Below, piece by piece: positions 5,229 to 6,592 of a DNA stretch of 6,592 nt; position 1 is the first letter of the stretch; every line of letters starts with the position of its first letter. The translations under genes were made by a program, and so were the position numbers. Source of the stretch: Deltaproteobacteria bacterium (lineage in GTDB: Bacteria; Desulfobacterota; BSN033; UBA1163); assembly GCA_016875255.1 (NCBI GenBank), contig VGRU01000199.1, forward strand, positions 1 through 6,592, read 5' to 3'. The notes below the pieces were generated by a model, which saw nothing but the letters and a program-made list of their open reading frames with translations, did not search any database and was not told the DNA's origin.

Positions 5229-6104
5229 CTACCTTTCTTCCTCAAATGAGACACCGAAAAGGCCTTCTGGCCGTATAAGCAGGACCAGGATCATGATGGA
5301 AAGGGCTACGGAACCTTTTAGAAAGGCGCCCATGGGAGCCAGAAAGACGACCATGGCTTCAGCAAAACCCAGAATGTATGCCCCCAGGAAACTTCCCTTT
5401 AGACTGCCCAGACCGCCAAGCACGACCACTGCCATCATCATAATCAGCGGATGCATCCACATGTGCGGTTCAAGTACTGTGAGGGGGACGACAACAGCTC
5501 CTGTGAAAGCGGCTAATCCAACTGAGAGTCCCATCGTCATCATCGCCACACGGGCCTCATTGATTCCCATTAAATTAGCCACTTCCCGATCCTGAGCGGT
5601 AGATCGTACGGCAAGCCCCAGCTTGGTTCTCATGAGAAGAAGCCATAGCCCACCGAGGATCAACAATGCCGCGCCAAATGTCAAAAGTTGTTGATAAAAA
5701 ACCTTTACACCCAGGATGACATGATACCCCTTGATTAACTTTGGGACGCTCAAATAGGAACCCGTGAAGATAAGCCCCATGACCTCTTGAAAGGCCATAG
5801 CCAGGGCAATGGTTGCAATCAGGACAGCGCCATGGTGTTCCCTGATGGGATTGATGAAGAGTTTGTAGGAGATGATGCCCAGCAAGGTGACCAGGATGAT
5901 TGCAGCAACCATGCTCCACAAGGGATGTAAGCCCAATTTATGGGTAGCAAAATAGATGCAATATGCGGCGACCATGTAGAAGGCCGTATGGGCGATATTC
6001 ACGATGCGGGCTACGCCAAAGATGAGTGAAAACCCGATAGCAAGAAGGGCGAACACGCTTCCACTGATCAAACCGCTCATGACGATGTCAATGAGAAGTG
6101 CCAT
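5229..6104 (-). CDS. livH: Liv-type ABC importer permease, LivH family
   Basis: A 291-residue inner-membrane permease, partner of LivM. The N-terminal pattern SGLISGSVFALLAIGFSLIF (10-29) followed by GVARIVNIAHTAFYM (30-44) is the LivH hallmark, although the usual Gly after NxAH is Thr40. The ATPase-contact loop is near GLAVRSTAQDREVANLMGIN (163-182), and GGLGSLKGSFLGAYILG (230-246) and the ending LIRPEGLFG (276-284) are typical. About eight hydrophobic segments are visible, with no signal peptide beyond the first membrane helix. Start ATG 6104-6102 matches the family start; GAGGA at 6112-6108 is only three bases upstream, a tight spacing. Stop TAG 5231-5229. It follows the binding protein by 158 bases and precedes livM by 182, so the permease genes are less tightly packed than the ligase-livG-livF block. 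The family call is firm; the substrate is unknown. Confidence 0.5.
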   Translation of the reverse strand: MALLIDIVMSGLISGSVFALLAIGFSLIFGVARIVNIAHTAFYMVAAYCIYFATHKLGLHPLWSMVAAIILVTLLGIISYKLFINPIREHHGAVLIATIALAMAFQEVMGLIFTGSYLSVPKLIKGYHVILGVKVFYQQLLTFGAALLILGGLWLLLMRTKLGLAVRSTAQDREVANLMGINEARVAMMTMGLSVGLAAFTGAVVVPLTVLEPHMWMHPLIMMMAVVVLGGLGSLKGSFLGAYILGFAEAMVVFLAPMGAFLKGSVALSIMILVLLIRPEGLFGVSFEEER

Positions 6105-6130
6105 ATTTCCTCAAAATATAGATTAAAAAA

Positions 6131-6249
6131 CTTCGTGTGACGGTAAGGGTAACGATGCCCGTTTCGTTAATAAAAGGCTACGGTTGTTGTCTTTTAATTC
6201 TTTGACGTTACCGGTAACCGATACGGGCTTCGTCACCGTAGCCCTTACC
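6131..6249. repeat. Nested inverted repeats in the binding protein-livH spacer
   Basis: This spacer has no gene but strong symmetry. GGTAAGGG (6142-6149) pairs with CCCTTACC (6242-6249); GCCCGT (6157-6162) with ACGGGC (6223-6228); GGCTACGGT (6176-6184) with ACCGTAGCC (6235-6243); and GTTACCGGTAAC (6207-6218) is a perfect 12-base palindrome. The right arm 6235-6249 is complementary to two separate left segments, so alternative folds exclude each other. It lies just after the abundant binding-protein gene, where Liv operons often have structured spacers that lower expression of the downstream permeases. It could equally be a decayed repetitive element. Confidence 0.5.
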
Positions 6250-6263
6250 TTTGCTACCTTCAT

Positions 6264-6592
6264 TTATTTCTTATACTTCTCGGCCATCCAGGGTGGTATC
6301 TTATAGGGAACCATTCCTTTGTAAGTGATATCGGGTGCTTCCGGGGTTGCCTTCCACTTGTTAGGCCAGAAACCTTTTAATTCCCCATCCTGCCATTGAA
6401 CGCCAAGGGCTGTCAGAAATCCCGGGCCCCATCGGAGCTCATGGAGATGTCGTCCTTCGGCATCTTTCAGGTATGCAACCGTTCCGGAGCAACTCTTGTG
6501 AACACGGGTCTCCATGACGGGGATAAGTTTTTCGGGATCGAGAGTTCCAAGCTGCTCAATCACTGGTACAAGTGAGTTGACAATGACAGAGT
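6264..6592 (-). CDS. ABC importer substrate-binding protein, C-terminal part (5' end outside window)
   Basis: The frame is open from the right edge (first full codon 6590-6588) to TAA at 6266-6264, giving 108 residues; the real start is outside. It ends a periplasmic binding protein of the Liv/Peripla_BP_6 type, which captures the substrate and delivers it to LivH/LivM. Visible features are a helical stretch with VIEQLGTLDPEKL, then HELRWGPGFLTALGVQWQDG, which matches the family pattern of an aromatic/Gly-Pro-Gly segment followed by a QWQ-G-K strand and a WP motif (here FWPNKW). It finishes with PPWMAEKYKK. A single Cys occurs in HKSCSG. First gene of the visible operon order. The ligand cannot be deduced because the binding-site N-terminal lobe is missing; a carboxylate is suggested by the ligase downstream. 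The low-identity family makes a livK or livJ symbol unsafe. Confidence 0.5.
   Translation of the reverse strand, partial: SVIVNSLVPVIEQLGTLDPEKLIPVMETRVHKSCSGTVAYLKDAEGRHLHELRWGPGFLTALGVQWQDGELKGFWPNKWKATPEAPDITYKGMVPYKIPPWMAEKYKK

Noticed and set aside
6131..6249. CRISPR-like or riboswitch interpretation of the repeats upstream of livH
   Set aside because: There is no regular repeat-spacer spacing, and no known riboswitch core was recognised; the symmetry is better described as nested inverted repeats.

Overview
The window holds one side of a carboxylate uptake and activation locus. Five genes and a sixth partial one lie on the minus strand, reading right to left: the C-terminal end of a periplasmic substrate-binding protein (cut by the right edge), the LivH-type permease, the LivM-type permease, an AMP-forming acyl-CoA ligase, the LivG-type ATPase and the LivF-type ATPase. 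Together they make a complete branched-chain-amino-acid-type (HAAT/Liv) ABC importer with a CoA ligase inserted between its permease and ATPase genes. At the left edge, on the plus strand and convergent with this operon, is the C-terminal 201 residues of an acyl-CoA dehydrogenase of the long, VLCAD/FadE-like kind.

Reading of function: Liv-type importers next to CoA ligases and acyl-CoA dehydrogenases commonly serve organic acids (aromatic, branched-chain or fatty carboxylates) rather than amino acids. The likely path is capture by the binding protein, import through LivH/LivM driven by LivG/LivF, thioesterification by the ligase on the cytoplasmic side, then oxidation by dehydrogenases. The substrate cannot be read from the sequence.

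Layout: 1-608 acyl-CoA dehydrogenase end (+); 609-717 A+T-rich convergent spacer with an inverted repeat; 718-1467 livF; 1470-2237 livG; 2239-3948 ligase (these three are separated by only 1-2 bases); 3949-4005 leader with a G-rich hairpin and G-quadruplex-like motif next to the ligase ribosome binding site; 4006-5046 livM, carrying a C-terminal CxxC/CxxC zinc-ribbon-like tail; 5047-5228 spacer with three successive hairpins; 5229-6104 livH; 6105-6263 spacer rich in nested inverted repeats; 6264-6592 binding-protein end.

Organism: the gene content, balanced base composition, and dispersed palindromic intergenic repeats suit a Gram-negative, acid- or aromatic-degrading bacterium, with Desulfobacterota (former Deltaproteobacteria) my best guess. 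This is inference from gene style, not proof. No RNA genes, mobile elements or CRISPR arrays were seen. The region is mostly ordinary catabolic machinery; the items most worth a second look are the LivM zinc-ribbon tail and the alternative structures possible in the ligase leader.
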